Shown here: one piece after another, positions 25,557-36,324 of the stretch
Layout: the number at the start of each line of letters is the position of its first letter
Numbering within the stretch: position 1 is the stretch's first letter
NCBI RefSeq assembly: GCF_004114935.1
Contig: NZ_CP022221.1
Location: 8,453,001 to 8,517,000, forward strand
Source of the DNA: Bradyrhizobium zhanjiangense
Lineage (GTDB): Bacteria; Pseudomonadota; Alphaproteobacteria; Rhizobiales; Xanthobacteraceae
DNA: 64,000 nt
Direction of reading: 5' to 3'
Notes under the pieces: generated by a model
What the model saw: the letters and a program-made list of their open reading frames with translations, nothing else
Databases searched by the model: none
What the model was told of the DNA's origin: nothing
Made by a program: the position numbers and the translations under genes

Positions 25557-27344
25557 ATGGCACATGAGCGGCCAGTCCGGATCGAGCGGAGGTTGTCGGC
25601 GATTTTGGCGGCCGATGTGGCTGGCTATTCGCGGCTCATGCACCTTCACGAAGAGGCCACCCACGCCAAGCTGACGGCGCTCCTAGCCGATGCTGTCAAT
25701 CCAGCGATTGCGGAACACCGCGGCCGCATCGTGAAGAACACCGGCGACGGGTTCTTGGCGGAGTTTCCCAGCGCGGTCGAAGCGGTTCGCGCTGCTGTGC
25801 AGTTCCAGACCCGCATCAAGGAACTTACTATCGGTGAGGAACACAGGCGGATTACCTTCCGCGTGGGCATCAATATCGGCGACGTAATCGTCGAGCCCCA
25901 TGATGTCTTTGGAGACGGCGTTAACATTGCGGCGCGGCTTGAGAGCATCGCAGAACCAGGCGGCATCTGCATCTCGGCTTCTGCTTACGACCAAGTCCGA
26001 GGCAAGGTTGGGGCTGAGTTTGCCGATATGGGCGAGCAAAACCTCAAACACATCGCCTCCCCGATCCGAGCCTATGCCATGCTCGGGGACGGATCGAACC
26101 TGACAATACAGGGGGCGCGCGCCAAGCCGAACCTGCTCTCACCGCCTCGCCTCTCGATAGTTGTTCTACCTTTTCTCAACCTCAGCGATAATTCCGAGCA
26201 AGACTACTTCGTCGATGGTGTGACCGAGAGCCTTACGACCGACTTGTCGCGCATCTCAGGCTCATTCGTGATCGGCCGACACACCGCATTCACGTACAAA
26301 GGCAAAGCGGTCGACCTCAAACAGATCGGCCGCGAGTTGAACGTCCGCTACGTGCTGGAGGGATCGGTGCAGCGAGGCGGCAACCGGCTGCGGGTGAATG
26401 TGCAACTGATCGACGCAGAGACCGGCAATTACCTTTGGGCCGAACGCTTCGACGAACTCGTCGCTGATCTTTTCGATATGCAAGACGAAATCGTATCGAG
26501 ATTGGCCAACACATTGAATACTCAACTTATTGAGGCTGAGGCCCGGAGAGCCGAGCGTTCGCTCAACCCGGACGCATTGGATTTGTTTTTTCAGGGGGAG
26601 GCTTGTCTCAACAAGGGGATGACGTCCGAGTATATGATGCAAGGACGGCGGTTTTACGAGCGTGCCTTGGCGCTTGAGCCCGCCAATGTTGATGCGCTGG
26701 TCGGAACAGGAAGGGTCGACGTGACTTGTGCTTCGACCTCCATGGCTGATAATCGCGACGCTCTCCTCGCAGCGGCCGAGGCTGCACTGACCAAGGCCTT
26801 GTCGATGGCCCCGAGGCATGCTCTGGCCCATCTGTTTCTGGGCGTCGTCCAAATGGTTACGAACCGTCCAGCTCAGGGCATTCGCGAATGTGAACAAGCA
26901 TTGACGCTTGATCGCAATTTGGCCGAAGCTCACGCCTGCATCGGCTTGGGGAAATATTTTCTTGGTCTTGGCGCGGAAACCGAGGCGCACGTCAACGAAG
27001 CATTCCGCCTTTCTCCTCGTGATACCGGCGCCTTTCGCTGGATGCAGTTTATTGGCATCGCCAAGTTGCAGATCGGTGCCGATGCGGAAGCAATCGCTTG
27101 GCTGCAGCGGTGTCTGGAGGCAAATCGAAATCACGCCCTTGCTCATTTTCAGCTGGCTGCAGCGCTCGCGCTGCTCGGCAAGCGAGATCAGGCACAGGCC
27201 GCCGTGAATGCTGGACTCGCGCTCAACCCGACTTTCACTATTCGCCGCTTGCGCACCACCGCCTCAAACGACAATGCGGCATATCTCGCTGGACGCGAGC
27301 GCATCTGCGAAGGCATGCGTATGGCTGGGGTGCCTGAGGCATGA
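25557..27344 (+). CDS. Class III adenylate/guanylate cyclase with TolB-like and TPR regions (595 aa)
   Basis: Cyclase homology domain at residues about 8-175: RRLSAILAADVAGYSRLM (metal Asp), IVKNTGDGFLAEFPS and GINIGDVIVEPHDVFGDGVN. TolB-like segment at about 195-330: SIVVLPFLNLSDNSEQDYF, NVRYVLEGSVQRGGNRLRV and NYLWAERFDELV. TPR-like repeats extend to the C-terminus. Same architecture as 18308-20053 but only moderately similar, so the two are not a recent duplicate. The start at 25557 (MAHERPVRIERR) is the ATG nearest the domain; the ribosome site is weak. Confidence 0.88.
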   Translation: MAHERPVRIERRLSAILAADVAGYSRLMHLHEEATHAKLTALLADAVNPAIAEHRGRIVKNTGDGFLAEFPSAVEAVRAAVQFQTRIKELTIGEEHRRITFRVGINIGDVIVEPHDVFGDGVNIAARLESIAEPGGICISASAYDQVRGKVGAEFADMGEQNLKHIASPIRAYAMLGDGSNLTIQGARAKPNLLSPPRLSIVVLPFLNLSDNSEQDYFVDGVTESLTTDLSRISGSFVIGRHTAFTYKGKAVDLKQIGRELNVRYVLEGSVQRGGNRLRVNVQLIDAETGNYLWAERFDELVADLFDMQDEIVSRLANTLNTQLIEAEARRAERSLNPDALDLFFQGEACLNKGMTSEYMMQGRRFYERALALEPANVDALVGTGRVDVTCASTSMADNRDALLAAAEAALTKALSMAPRHALAHLFLGVVQMVTNRPAQGIRECEQALTLDRNLAEAHACIGLGKYFLGLGAETEAHVNEAFRLSPRDTGAFRWMQFIGIAKLQIGADAEAIAWLQRCLEANRNHALAHFQLAAALALLGKRDQAQAAVNAGLALNPTFTIRRLRTTASNDNAAYLAGRERICEGMRMAGVPEA

Positions 27345-27435
27345 GCGGCGGTCGGAGCAAGCGCGGCCCCGCCTCCGGTCTACCGCCGATAGCCGACATC
27401 ACAATAGGCTCAGCCTTGTTCGGCTAGGGGCCGAT
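27343..27435. repeat. Dispersed intergenic repeat, family B, copy 1
   Basis: GAGCGGCGGTCGGAGCAAG...CCGGTCTACC then GCCGACATCACAAT and CAGCCTTGTTCGGCTA. It closely matches 44224-44316 over about 92 bp, by eye roughly 85% identical. A partial, weaker match is at about 24818-24870. It directly follows the cyclase stop codon. Confidence 0.65.
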
Positions 27436-27510
27436 TCTGTTGAAAAAGGCGGCTGTTGCGACGCAGAGATATCAGTGATTCAGTCTGTCTAATTGGCAGG
27501 GCTGAAGATC

Positions 27511-27740
27511 ATGATGGGGCATCGGCAAGTCGAACAGGCCACTTGTTCTATGAGTTCTCGCTCGAAAGACATATCCCGACTGATCACTTGCTGCGGTTGA
27601 TTGACAGGTTTGTCGATCTTGAACAGGTCCGGCGGGACCTGGCGCCTTTCTACAGCAGCATCGGTCGACCTTCGATCGATCCCGAGCTGATGATCCGGAT
27701 GCTCCTGATCGGTTACTGCTTTGGTAGCAATGGCTATCGA
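27511..27740 (+). pseudogene. Transposase N-terminal fragment (DUF772 type), frameshifted
   Basis: The start ATGATGGGGCATCGGCAAG gives MMGHRQVEQA. The continuing family sequence LFYEFSLERHIPTDHLLRLI, then PFYSSIGRPSIDPELMIRML and LLIGYCFGSNGYRLH, is in another frame. Similarity ends at about 27740 where the next pseudogene begins. It is an IS5/IS1182-like remnant without the DDE core. Confidence 0.7.
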
Positions 27741-27744
27741 TTAC

Positions 27745-28570
27745 ACCTCAGCTCCAATCGCGCTATCACAAGGAGGTCCTCAGGCGGCTCGGCCGCAGTT
27801 CTTCTGCGACGAGGTTGGGCGGCGAGAATTTGTCTGCGGCGGAGGCGCAAGTGTCTTAAGCGTGATACTTGCCACACTCCTCGGTGGCTCGAAGCCGGTC
27901 AGGGCGGAGGCCGTTACTGGATCATTGCCGGAGCTTGACCGCGTGGCAGTCCGGATAGTGATCGATAGCTATCAGTTCGCTGTCGCCCCGAGCAGAAAGC
28001 TACCCAACCTCGACGTCCAGAACTTTGGCTGGGGCCTCAGCGACAAGCCGCCGCGCAGAACGTTAGTCAGCGAATTCGGCCTTGCGATGCAGGTCGAGTC
28101 GCGACGCGGCGACGAGACGCGCAATATCCTGGTTGATTTCGGGTTCACGCCGGAGGCCCTTCTCAACAACGCGAACCTGCTTGGCATTGATCCTGCGGCC
28201 ATCGACGCACTTGTGCTCAGCCATGGGCACCAGGACCACTTTGGCGGCCTCGTCGGCTTCTTGCAGGAGCATAGTGGCAAGCTAAAGCCCAAACTACCGT
28301 TGTTTGTCGGCGGCGAAGGATGCTTCTGCGCACGCGAGTGGACTGCGCCTCCGGTGTGGAAAGATTTCATGTGGTGATCGGGGGCTTTCATCTCGCGCCC
28401 TATCAAGAGGACTACGTCCGGGGTACCGTCAAGGCACTGCAGGAAATCAATCCGACTTACGTGATTCCCTGCATTGTACGGGCGAACCCTTTTACGAAAT
28501 CGCACGGGCTGCGATGCCGACGAAGCTCTTACGCACGTACACGGGAACTCGCTTGGTTTTCGAGCCGTGA
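27745..28570 (+). pseudogene. MBL-fold metallo-hydrolase, multiply broken
   Basis: The first frame (to 28377) has a hydrophobic segment near the start, then a metallo-beta-lactamase-fold N-half with ILVDFGFTPEALLNN and ALVLSHGHQDHFGGL, the HxHxDH zinc site. Similarity then jumps frame: VVIGGFHLAPYQEDYVRGTV and INPTYVIPC read in a second frame, and HCTGEPFYEIARAAMPTKLL in a third, ending at 28570. A central block between REWTAPP and VVIGGFH also seems deleted. The family resembles periplasmic or TAT-type MBL hydrolases. The gene is inactive. Confidence 0.75.
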
Positions 28571-28864
28571 GCATAGCCTGACCAAGGAATGTCAGTTCGT
28601 AACAATCCTGCGGCGCACATGTCTCAGTTGGGTCAAGGGCCGCCCACGGCCAAGTCAACGATGACGTCCGCTCACTCTCGAAAGCGGACACCGCGAGGCA
28701 AGAACGGAAGTCAGCCACGGGCCAGATTCGGACTCACAGCTAGCAGCAGTTAATTCGCTTGCTTAGTGATCGCCGCCAGCATCCCTCTCGAGAACCCAGT
28801 TGCAGTCAAACATCGTGGGGTCGAACCTCTTGCGCCCCTGTGTCACTGGCATATGTGAGGGCGG
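28571..28864. other. No gene; weak dispersed-repeat similarity
   Basis: Between the broken MBL gene and the groE operator. About 28640-28735 has a degenerate layout like repeat family A (CGTCCGCT...AAGCGGACA...GGGCCAGATTCGGACTC). Promoter elements for groESL may lie towards its right end, but no clear -35/-10 pair can be claimed. Confidence 0.4.
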
Positions 28865-28891
28865 TTAGCACTCGCTCATTGCGACTGCCAA
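28865..28891 (+). promoter_or_regulatory. CIRCE operator (HrcA binding site) of groESL
   Basis: TTAGCACTC, nine bases GCTCATTGC, then GACTGCCAA. The left arm is a perfect CIRCE half; the right arm departs from GAGTGCTAA at two positions. It lies 34 bp before the groES start. HrcA repression of this operon is inferred from the site. Confidence 0.85.
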
Positions 28892-28925
28892 CGCAAGAAT
28901 ATTCAAAAAAATCAAGGAGGATTGC

Positions 28926-30957
<2,032 letters not shown>

Positions 30958-30985
30958 TCCCGACTATTGAGCGCTTCGAAAGAAG

Positions 30986-31013
30986 AAAGGCCCGGTAGCG
31001 ATACCGGACCTTT
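30986..31013 (+). terminator. Intrinsic terminator of groESL
   Basis: AAAGGCCCGGTA and TACCGGACCTTT pair (one mismatch) around GCGA, followed by TTTCT. It lies 28 bp after the groEL stop. Confidence 0.8.
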
Positions 31014-31213
31014 CTGCATAAACTACGTCTCTTCTCGGCGACGATCGCTTCCACAAAAGCCGACCTACGGCAGGCTAAAAAAGCTCAACCCGATTGCTCA
31101 CGAATACAAGGCGAAGACAGAGGGGAGTGATGATTTTGACCGGCGCTGGGCTATAGTCCCCAAAGTCAGCTTATGCAGTCCTTTCGTCAGCCCGTGCGTA
31201 GAGGATTTGACCA

Positions 31214-31671
31214 ATGACCAGCGGATATTTTGAAGACGTCGAGGTCGGTGACAGCCAGAAGGCTTGACCCTATTCTGTCTCCAAGGAAGAAATCATTCAG
31301 TTCGCCAAGCGGTTTGAGGAGGTCCTTCCATATCGATGAGGCAGCCGCTGCTCGTTCCGTTTTTGGAGGACTGTCGGCATCTGCTGCACACACGTTCGCG
31401 ATCTTCATCTCGCTAACTAACGAATTACAGCCTCAAGTCCGTGCCATTGCCGGGTTGGACTATGATGAGCTGCGGCTACCCAACGCAGTACGTCCCGGCG
31501 ACGACTTCTATCTCGAAGCGACCACGTTGCAAAAGCGCGAGTCGAAGTCGAGGCCCGATAGTGGAATCGTTCGCGCCAGTTCCGTTTGCGCAACCAAAAG
31601 GCGAAACGGTGCTGCAGTGCGTCGGCAACGGTCTCGTTGAGAGGCGACCGGATGCGAAAGCATCAACGTAA
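31214..31671 (+). pseudogene. MaoC-like (R)-enoyl-CoA hydratase family gene, broken
   Basis: The start MTSGYFEDVEVGDSQKA is followed by an in-frame TGA, then PYSVSKEEIIQFAKRFE. After a frame change come FHIDEAAAARSVFGGLSASA and HTFAIFISLTNELQP (the hot-dog core with the hydratase-like Asp/His region), then LRLPNAVRPGDDFYLEATTL. A second frame change leads to PKGETVLQCVGNGLVERR, ending at 31671. At least one nonsense codon and two frameshifts inactivate it. The natural product would be an acyl-CoA hydratase-type enzyme. Confidence 0.75.
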
Positions 31672-31688
31672 GCCAAGATCAAAGGCTG

Positions 31689-31931
31689 CCTTGCTCGACC
31701 GTCTTGGTCGGCACGAACCGCATGTTGGGTCTCGTGACCGCCTCGCAAATCGCCTCCGCGTCGGTGGTGTCGTTCTTTTGCCGCTTGACGTACGGCTTCA
31801 CATAGGCCGGAGGCATCAGTCGCACCGTATGTCCCAACGCCTGCAACTCACGGGACCAATAATGGGATGATGCGCAAGCCTCGATCCCCACCAGGCACGG
31901 CGGCAACTTCTCAAAGAAGGACAGCACGAAA
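31689..31931 (-). mobile_element. IS110 fragment nearly identical to 14079-15140
   Basis: 243 bp matching about 14758-15000 of the intact IS110 with only two visible differences. It encodes KLPPCLVGIEACASSHYWSR through AICEAVTRPNMRFVPTKTVE and is cut at both ends. The near identity means it was derived recently from this or a very similar copy. Confidence 0.85.
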
Positions 31932-32174
31932 CCACCCTCAATCCCCTCGCCTTTGCGACGTGCTCCTGGCGACACGACGACGCTGCCCCGCGGAGAGCCC
32001 AACCGCGGTGAGGACAGGGCCGCCTCGGACAAATCCCGATGAGGGGCCCACGCCAATCGGTCAACGGAACAGGTGGACAAGCTGAAGCCCTGCCGATTGC
32101 GAATCCCTGCCACGTGCTAACCGCCCGGAACGAGCGAAGGGGCGGAAGGATTCGTCCCGGCAGGAGTGATCTCT
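31932..32174. other. No gene; region partly duplicated near 35000-35100
   Basis: From about 32095 the sequence GCGAATCCCTGCCACGTGCTAACCGC resembles 35030-35060 and leads into a small frame homologous to 35105-35368. Confidence 0.45.
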
Positions 32175-32579
32175 ATGCTGATGACGAAGGAGAGATGACC
32201 GGCAATACGGACCCTGGGTGGCTGGGCCATTTTGGCGCTGAGCGACGCCGGCGCCATCCGCGAATGCGAGGAGCACGGTTGGATGGCCGCCGAACTCCGG
32301 CCACTGATCGACAAAGTCTGGCGCCACTGCGAGAGCACCGGCAACCGGGGACGGACCGTGACGCTCAAAGTCAAGTTCTCCGATTTCGAGATCATCACGC
32401 GGAGCCGGTCGGTCGCGACGGTCGTGTCGAGCCGGGACGACTTGGAGAGCTTGGCGATCGCCCTGCTGCAGGCCGATATGCCCTTCCCGAAGTCGGTGCG
32501 CCTGCTGGGCGTGTCACTGTCCTCGTTGCAAGCGCTGGGGAACGACGATGTCGAACCTCAGCTCGATCTGCCCATCTGA
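32175..32579 (+). pseudogene. Chimera: small-gene 5-prime end joined to DNA polymerase IV C-terminus
   Basis: The first part copies the start of the gene at 35105 (ATGCTGATGACGAAGGA; GAIRECEEHGWM) but has an early stop and a frame change. After GWM the frame continues as the little-finger domain of DinB/Pol IV: AELRPLIDKVWRHCESTGNR, VTLKVKFSDFEIITRSRSV, MPFPKSVRLLGVSLSSL, ending DLPI. A TTG at 32232 could open a 115-residue chimeric frame. The catalytic palm of Pol IV is absent, so no polymerase activity is possible. Confidence 0.75.
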
Positions 32580-32660
32580 CGCTGCCCATGGATGCGGCTT
32601 ATAGCTTGGCGGCCAAGATGGCGCCGAAAGCTTCGCCTGCCCGGACGTGCGCGGCGCGGC

Positions 32661-33128
32661 CTATCCGACTTCAAGATCGTGGATGATCGGTTTCAGTCCG
32701 ACGGGCGTGACTTCGAGGCTCGCAAGCGTGATCGGCAGCTGGAAGCGCCGGCGCCCGGCACTGCCGGGATTCACGTAGAGCAAGCCGTCTACGGTGTTGA
32801 TCTTCGGCACGTGGGAGTGGCCGGAAACAATGACATCGATACCCTCGGCTCCGGGATCGATCTGCAGGGTGTTGAGGTCGTGCAGAACGTAGAACAGCCG
32901 TCCCGCGAGCCGCACGAACTCGGTTTCGGCAAATTCGGTGGCCCACTCGCCCGTGTCCACGTTCCCTCTGATCGCCGTGACGGGGGCAATTCTCCGCAGC
33001 GCGGTGACGATCTCGGGATCGCCGATGTCGCCGCCGTGAATGATGTGGTCGACTTGGGCCAGCAAGCGAAGAGCCTCCGGCCTAAGCAGGCCGTGCGTAT
33101 CCGAGATGATGCCGATCGTGAAGGTCAT
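32661..33128 (-). CDS. YfcE/MJ0936-type metallophosphoesterase (155 aa)
   Basis: Calcineurin-like phosphodiesterase motifs in order: GIISDTHGLLR (D-x-H), IIHGGDIGDPEI (GDxxD), AIRGNVDTGEW (GNxD), YVLHDLNTL and VSGHSHVPKIN (GHSH), then YVNPGSAGRRRF. All metal ligands are present. Such small enzymes hydrolyse phosphodiesters with Mn or Ni; the cellular substrate is unknown. The ATG at 33128 (MTFTIGIISD) is chosen because the first beta strand starts there. Upstream in-frame sequence is a ku remnant. Confidence 0.9.
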   Translation of the reverse strand: MTFTIGIISDTHGLLRPEALRLLAQVDHIIHGGDIGDPEIVTALRRIAPVTAIRGNVDTGEWATEFAETEFVRLAGRLFYVLHDLNTLQIDPGAEGIDVIVSGHSHVPKINTVDGLLYVNPGSAGRRRFQLPITLASLEVTPVGLKPIIHDLEVG

Positions 33129-33187
33129 CGCGGCGTCCGGTCGAACCACCCTATCGCGCGCTGGGCCGCAGCAGTCAGAGCCTGCGG

Positions 33188-33241
33188 ACAGGTGACCGGG
33201 GAGAGCCTCAAAAAGCCTTTCCAGTTGGCGCGCGGGGCCAT
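33188..33241 (-). pseudogene. ku 5-prime remnant
   Basis: The minus strand reads MAPRANWKGFLRLSPVTCP, nearly identical to the start of the intact ku at 37251 (MAPRANWKGFLRLSLVTCP). About 60-90 bp upstream of the start are also conserved between the two places. Only the first 18 or so codons survive. Confidence 0.8.
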
Positions 33242-33416
33242 GGTACGCAGAACTCCGGTTTAGGCGGCTCGGATTCAAGGCGAACGACCGCGACCAGTTC
33301 CGACAGACGGCCAGGCGGACGGAAGCATTTTTCTGAGAAGCAGACTCGACCTTTTGTTCTTGTTATGTTCTATTCTGGCCATGACCAACCGACCCGCTAG
33401 TTGGCGCTTTCCGACC

Positions 33417-33760
33417 ATGAAACAGATCCAGAAGCTGGCCAATGCCCCTGCCGTCGGCAAAAAAACCCCTTCCACGCCGGCCGTCGGTCCAGCCGACGAC
33501 TTGCCGGCTGCGTACTGGGCATCGCTCCTCGGGGACGCGCGCGGCGGTGCCGTTCGCGCCGAAAAGCCGATCCAGGCGCACAAGCTGTCTGAGATCAGCC
33601 GTCACGTGTGCGGATCGTGGAAATTCAGAAGGCAGACGCCACTCGCTTCTACGGGGCAGACGCAATCTGGCGAGAGGTCGGCCAGCGTCTATTGAACAAC
33701 ACCTGCACGGAGCGCACCGGCCTCCATGAGGAAGACGGTTGCTGGCCTTCGTTCGAGTAG
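33417..33760 (+). pseudogene. Small conserved protein gene with internal deletion/frameshift
   Basis: MKQIQKLANAPAVGKKTPST through HKLSEISRH is in one frame. The natural continuation VEIQKADATRFYGADAIWRE to HEEDGCWPSFE is in another, ending at TAG 33760. The frame changes at about 33605, where a short block appears to be missing. Function unknown. Confidence 0.55.
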
Positions 33761-33794
33761 CTGCGCCGGCGCCGTCTGACGCTAGGTTATACAG

Positions 33795-34241
33795 ATGGCT
33801 CCTCGCTATCATCCAACGCCTCTCTCCGGAGGAGACCGCAAGGCTCTCGCGAAAGAGCTGTCGAAGTCGCGAGCGATGACGACGGTCTTGGCGCGAAGCT
33901 CCGAAGAGCGCCGGGCAGAAGGCGAGGCGCCGATCCGCGAGGCCGACAAGTTGCTCTGCGAGTCTTGGAACGAGAAGATCTGGGCCGACGGAGGCCCGAT
34001 CGATCCGTCCCCCACGATCGACCAAGCCGTGAACAGTGGCTACTCATGCATCGAGATCGAATGCTCGCGCTGCAAGACTCGACGGGACGTCGACTTGGCG
34101 GCGCTGCGCCATCCGCCAACCACTGCCGTACACGACCTAGCAGGGCGGCTTCGCTGCAGCAAGTGTGCTAAGGCAGGACGCCGCCCGGCCGCTACCCTCC
34201 TGCAACTCACACCTCGCCCCCGCCAGGCTACGGAAACCTGA
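33795..34241 (+). CDS. Zinc-ribbon hypothetical protein (148 aa)
   Basis: A charged helical first half ([40 protein letters not shown]) is followed by [20 protein letters not shown] and [18 protein letters not shown]. Two CxxC pairs 38 residues apart suggest a zinc ribbon. No known family name comes to mind. It lies just upstream of the frameshifted SRAP gene in the same orientation, two bases before its original ATG. Confidence 0.65.
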   Translation: MAPRYHPTPLSGGDRKALAKELSKSRAMTTVLARSSEERRAEGEAPIREADKLLCESWNEKIWADGGPIDPSPTIDQAVNSGYSCIEIECSRCKTRRDVDLAALRHPPTTAVHDLAGRLRCSKCAKAGRRPAATLLQLTPRPRQATET

Positions 34242-34242
34242 G

Positions 34243-34966
34243 ATGTGCAACCTACAGCATGACCAAGAACGTCGACGCGATCCGCAGGCTGTTCGGCGCG
34301 CTGAACAGCCACGTCGGCAATCTGGCGTCGATGCCCGGCATCTTCCCGGACTATCCGGCACCGATCGTTCGGAACGCGGCCGACGAGCGCGAGGTCGTCA
34401 TGGCGCGGTGGGGCATGCCGTCCTCATCCAGGGCGCTGATGGATGCAGCGAAGAAGCGGGCCGAGAAACTCGAAGCGAAGGGCAAGCCGGTAGACTTCAA
34501 GGAATTGCTTCGGATGGAGCCGGACAGCGGGACGACGAACATCCGGAACACCAGCAGCAGCCATTGGAGATGGCTAGGGCCGGACAATCGCTGCCTTGTG
34601 CCACTTACGTCGTTCTCGGAGTACGACACGATCGGCGGCAAGAAGGTGCCGGTGTGGTTCGCACTCGATGAGTCTCGCCCCCTCGCTGCTTTCGCCGGCA
34701 TCTGGACAAACTGGACCAGCGTGCGAAAGGCGAAGGAAGGCGAGATCACCGCCGACGTCTTCGGCTTCCTGACCTGCGAGCCCAACGCCGAGGTCCGCCG
34801 CATCCATCCAAAGGCGATGCCGGTGATCCTGACGACGACGGAGGAGTACGACGCCTGGATGCGCGCCCCCTGGGACGAGGCAAAGGCGCTGCAGCGGCCG
34901 CTTCCGGACGGGGCGCTCAACATCGTCGCGTCGGGCGAGAAGGAAGACCCCGCGCTGGCAGCGTAG
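34243..34966 (+). pseudogene. SRAP / HMCES-type gene with 2-nt frameshift after MCNL
   Basis: SRAP proteins shield abasic sites by forming a thiazolidine with Cys2. Here ATG TGC AAC CTA (MCNL) at 34243-34254 is followed by CAGC and then the body frame from 34259: [54 protein letters not shown] (active-site Glu region) and [11 protein letters not shown]. The expected start MCNLYSMTK would need two more bases, so Cys2 is out of frame with the rest. A protein begun at 34259 would be 235 residues without Cys2 and thus without DNA cross-linking activity. Confidence 0.85.
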
Positions 34967-34977
34967 GTCCCGATCCA

Positions 34978-35000
34978 TTGTGCAACAGCCTGTTGCACAA
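34978..35000 (+). terminator. 9-bp perfect inverted repeat after SRAP gene
   Basis: TTGTGCAAC and GTTGCACAA around AGCCT. The position, 11 bp after a stop codon, suggests a terminator, though no T-run follows; it could instead be a protein-binding palindrome. Confidence 0.45.
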
Positions 35001-35104
35001 CACGTGGAAAAGCACGAGACCTCGCGATTTCGAATCTCTGCCCTGTGCTAACCGCTGGAACGACGCTGGCGGCAGACGGATTTGGCCTGGCAGGAGCGAA
35101 CGCG

Positions 35105-35368
35105 ATGCTGATGACGAAGGAAAGGCGGCCCGCGATCCGGACGCTGCGCGGCTGGGCAATCTCCGTGCTGCAGGAGGCCGGCGCCATCCGCGAATGCGAG
35201 GAGCACGGCTGGATGCAGGATCGTGGCGACCCGCACGCCCGCGAGCGGGCCTTCGACATCGTCCGTCAGGATCCGCGGCTCGGCGCATCTTTGGAGGAAG
35301 CGACTGCGGAGATCGGCGATGTGCTGGACTCGATCGGCGATACCTGTCCGGAGTGCCCGCCCGATTGA
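35105..35368 (+). CDS. Small hypothetical protein (87 aa)
   Basis: MLMTKERRPAIRTLRGWAIS, EAGAIRECEEHGWMQDRGDP, DIVRQDPRLGASLEEATAEI and a C-terminal DTCPECPPD with CxxC. Acidic, helical and soluble. A broken relative of its first 37 codons lies at 32175. Function unknown, but a partial duplicate implies the locus is mobile or recombinogenic. Confidence 0.6.
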   Translation: MLMTKERRPAIRTLRGWAISVLQEAGAIRECEEHGWMQDRGDPHARERAFDIVRQDPRLGASLEEATAEIGDVLDSIGDTCPECPPD

Positions 35369-35377
35369 GGACGCGCC

Positions 35378-35578
35378 CTATCGGTTCGCCAGCCACAGGA
35401 TCACGCTTAGCACCACGGAGATGACGAGCGAGGTCGTCAGCGGAAGGTAGAAGGCAAAATTCGGCCGCTCGACATAAATATCGCCGGGTAGCCGGCCAAG
35501 CCCGAACTTGCCAAGGACAGGCCAAAGCAGCCCAGCGGCGACCAGCACAAGTCCGAAGATGATGAGCGTGCGCGACAT
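35378..35578 (-). CDS. DUF2905 small membrane protein (66 aa)
   Basis: MSRTLIIFGLVLVAAGLLWP, GKFGLGRLPGDIYVERPNFA, then a second hydrophobic helix. Two transmembrane segments with the conserved GRLPGDI loop define DUF2905. GGAGG lies six bases before the start. Function is unknown in the family. Confidence 0.9.
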   Translation of the reverse strand: MSRTLIIFGLVLVAAGLLWPVLGKFGLGRLPGDIYVERPNFAFYLPLTTSLVISVVLSVILWLANR

Positions 35579-35605
35579 CTCGCACCTCCATCGGCCCTGC
35601 GGCCC

Positions 35606-35770
35606 TTATAGTGACATCGCGAGACTTCGCTGCGTCAGCACTGCGAAGAACATCCCGGCACCTGCGGCGACGCAAGAAAAGCCGGCGGCACGCGCGATCC
35701 ACCGTCCGAACGGGGCCAGCTTTTCCAGAAAAACAAGCAGCGCCAGCAACGCGATCCAAAGTACGTTCAT
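35606..35770 (-). pseudogene. C-terminal remnant of a DUF2182-type membrane protein
   Basis: MNVLWIALLALLVFLEKLAP resembles the last transmembrane helix of DUF2182 metal-binding membrane proteins. Just upstream VMMALLFVGG continues the family in another frame, so the frame is broken between them. Only about 65 residues of the family remain. Confidence 0.5.
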
Positions 35771-35830
35771 AACCCGCCAACGAACAATAGCGCCATCATC
35801 ACGTCATCGGTCCAGCGGACGGATTGCAGT

Positions 35831-36199
35831 TCACTGAGATACGGTCATGAGTTCGAGCACATGGCCATCAGGGTCGCGAAAATAGACGCCGCGGCCGCCG
35901 TTCCAGTCATTGAGCTTGCCGTCCTCGAGGCTCCACGGTGCGCTGCCATAGGCGAGCTTCGTCTCGCGAATGCGGCCGAGGATGGCATCGAACTCGGCAT
36001 CGCTGACGTGGAAGGCGTAGTGGTGGCTCTCGAACTCCTCCTCGTCGTCGAAAAGGAGCGTGAGCGTGTCGTTGATGCGTACCGGCGCGAAATGGCCGTC
36101 TTTCGGATCGGGATGGAGGCCAAAAATGCGCGCAAAAAATTGCGCCGCTGCCTTCTTGTCGCGGGCAGGGACGATGGTGTGGTTGAGGGTGATGGTCAT
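35831..36199 (-). CDS. VOC-superfamily (glyoxalase/bleomycin-resistance type) protein (122 aa)
   Basis: Two beta-alpha-beta modules: TITLNHTIVPARDKKAAAQF with a metal-ligand-like His, DEEEFESHHYAFHVSD, and GRGVYFRDPDGHVLELMTV with the typical HxxE-type end. Such proteins bind a divalent metal or a small ligand; the substrate is unknown. The ATG at 36199 has GAGAGG upstream. Co-directional with ku further upstream. Confidence 0.85.
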   Translation of the reverse strand: MTITLNHTIVPARDKKAAAQFFARIFGLHPDPKDGHFAPVRINDTLTLLFDDEEEFESHHYAFHVSDAEFDAILGRIRETKLAYGSAPWSLEDGKLNDWNGGRGVYFRDPDGHVLELMTVSQ

Positions 36200-36324
36200 C
36201 GGAAGACCTCTCGCTAACGACTGTCGCAGACTTATCGGCTCGAGATCAGGACCAGCAATGCTCCGGTCAAACGCAGATTTCTGCCTAACCTCAGGGGTCG
36301 GCATCCTGCGCCTTCCAACACGCC

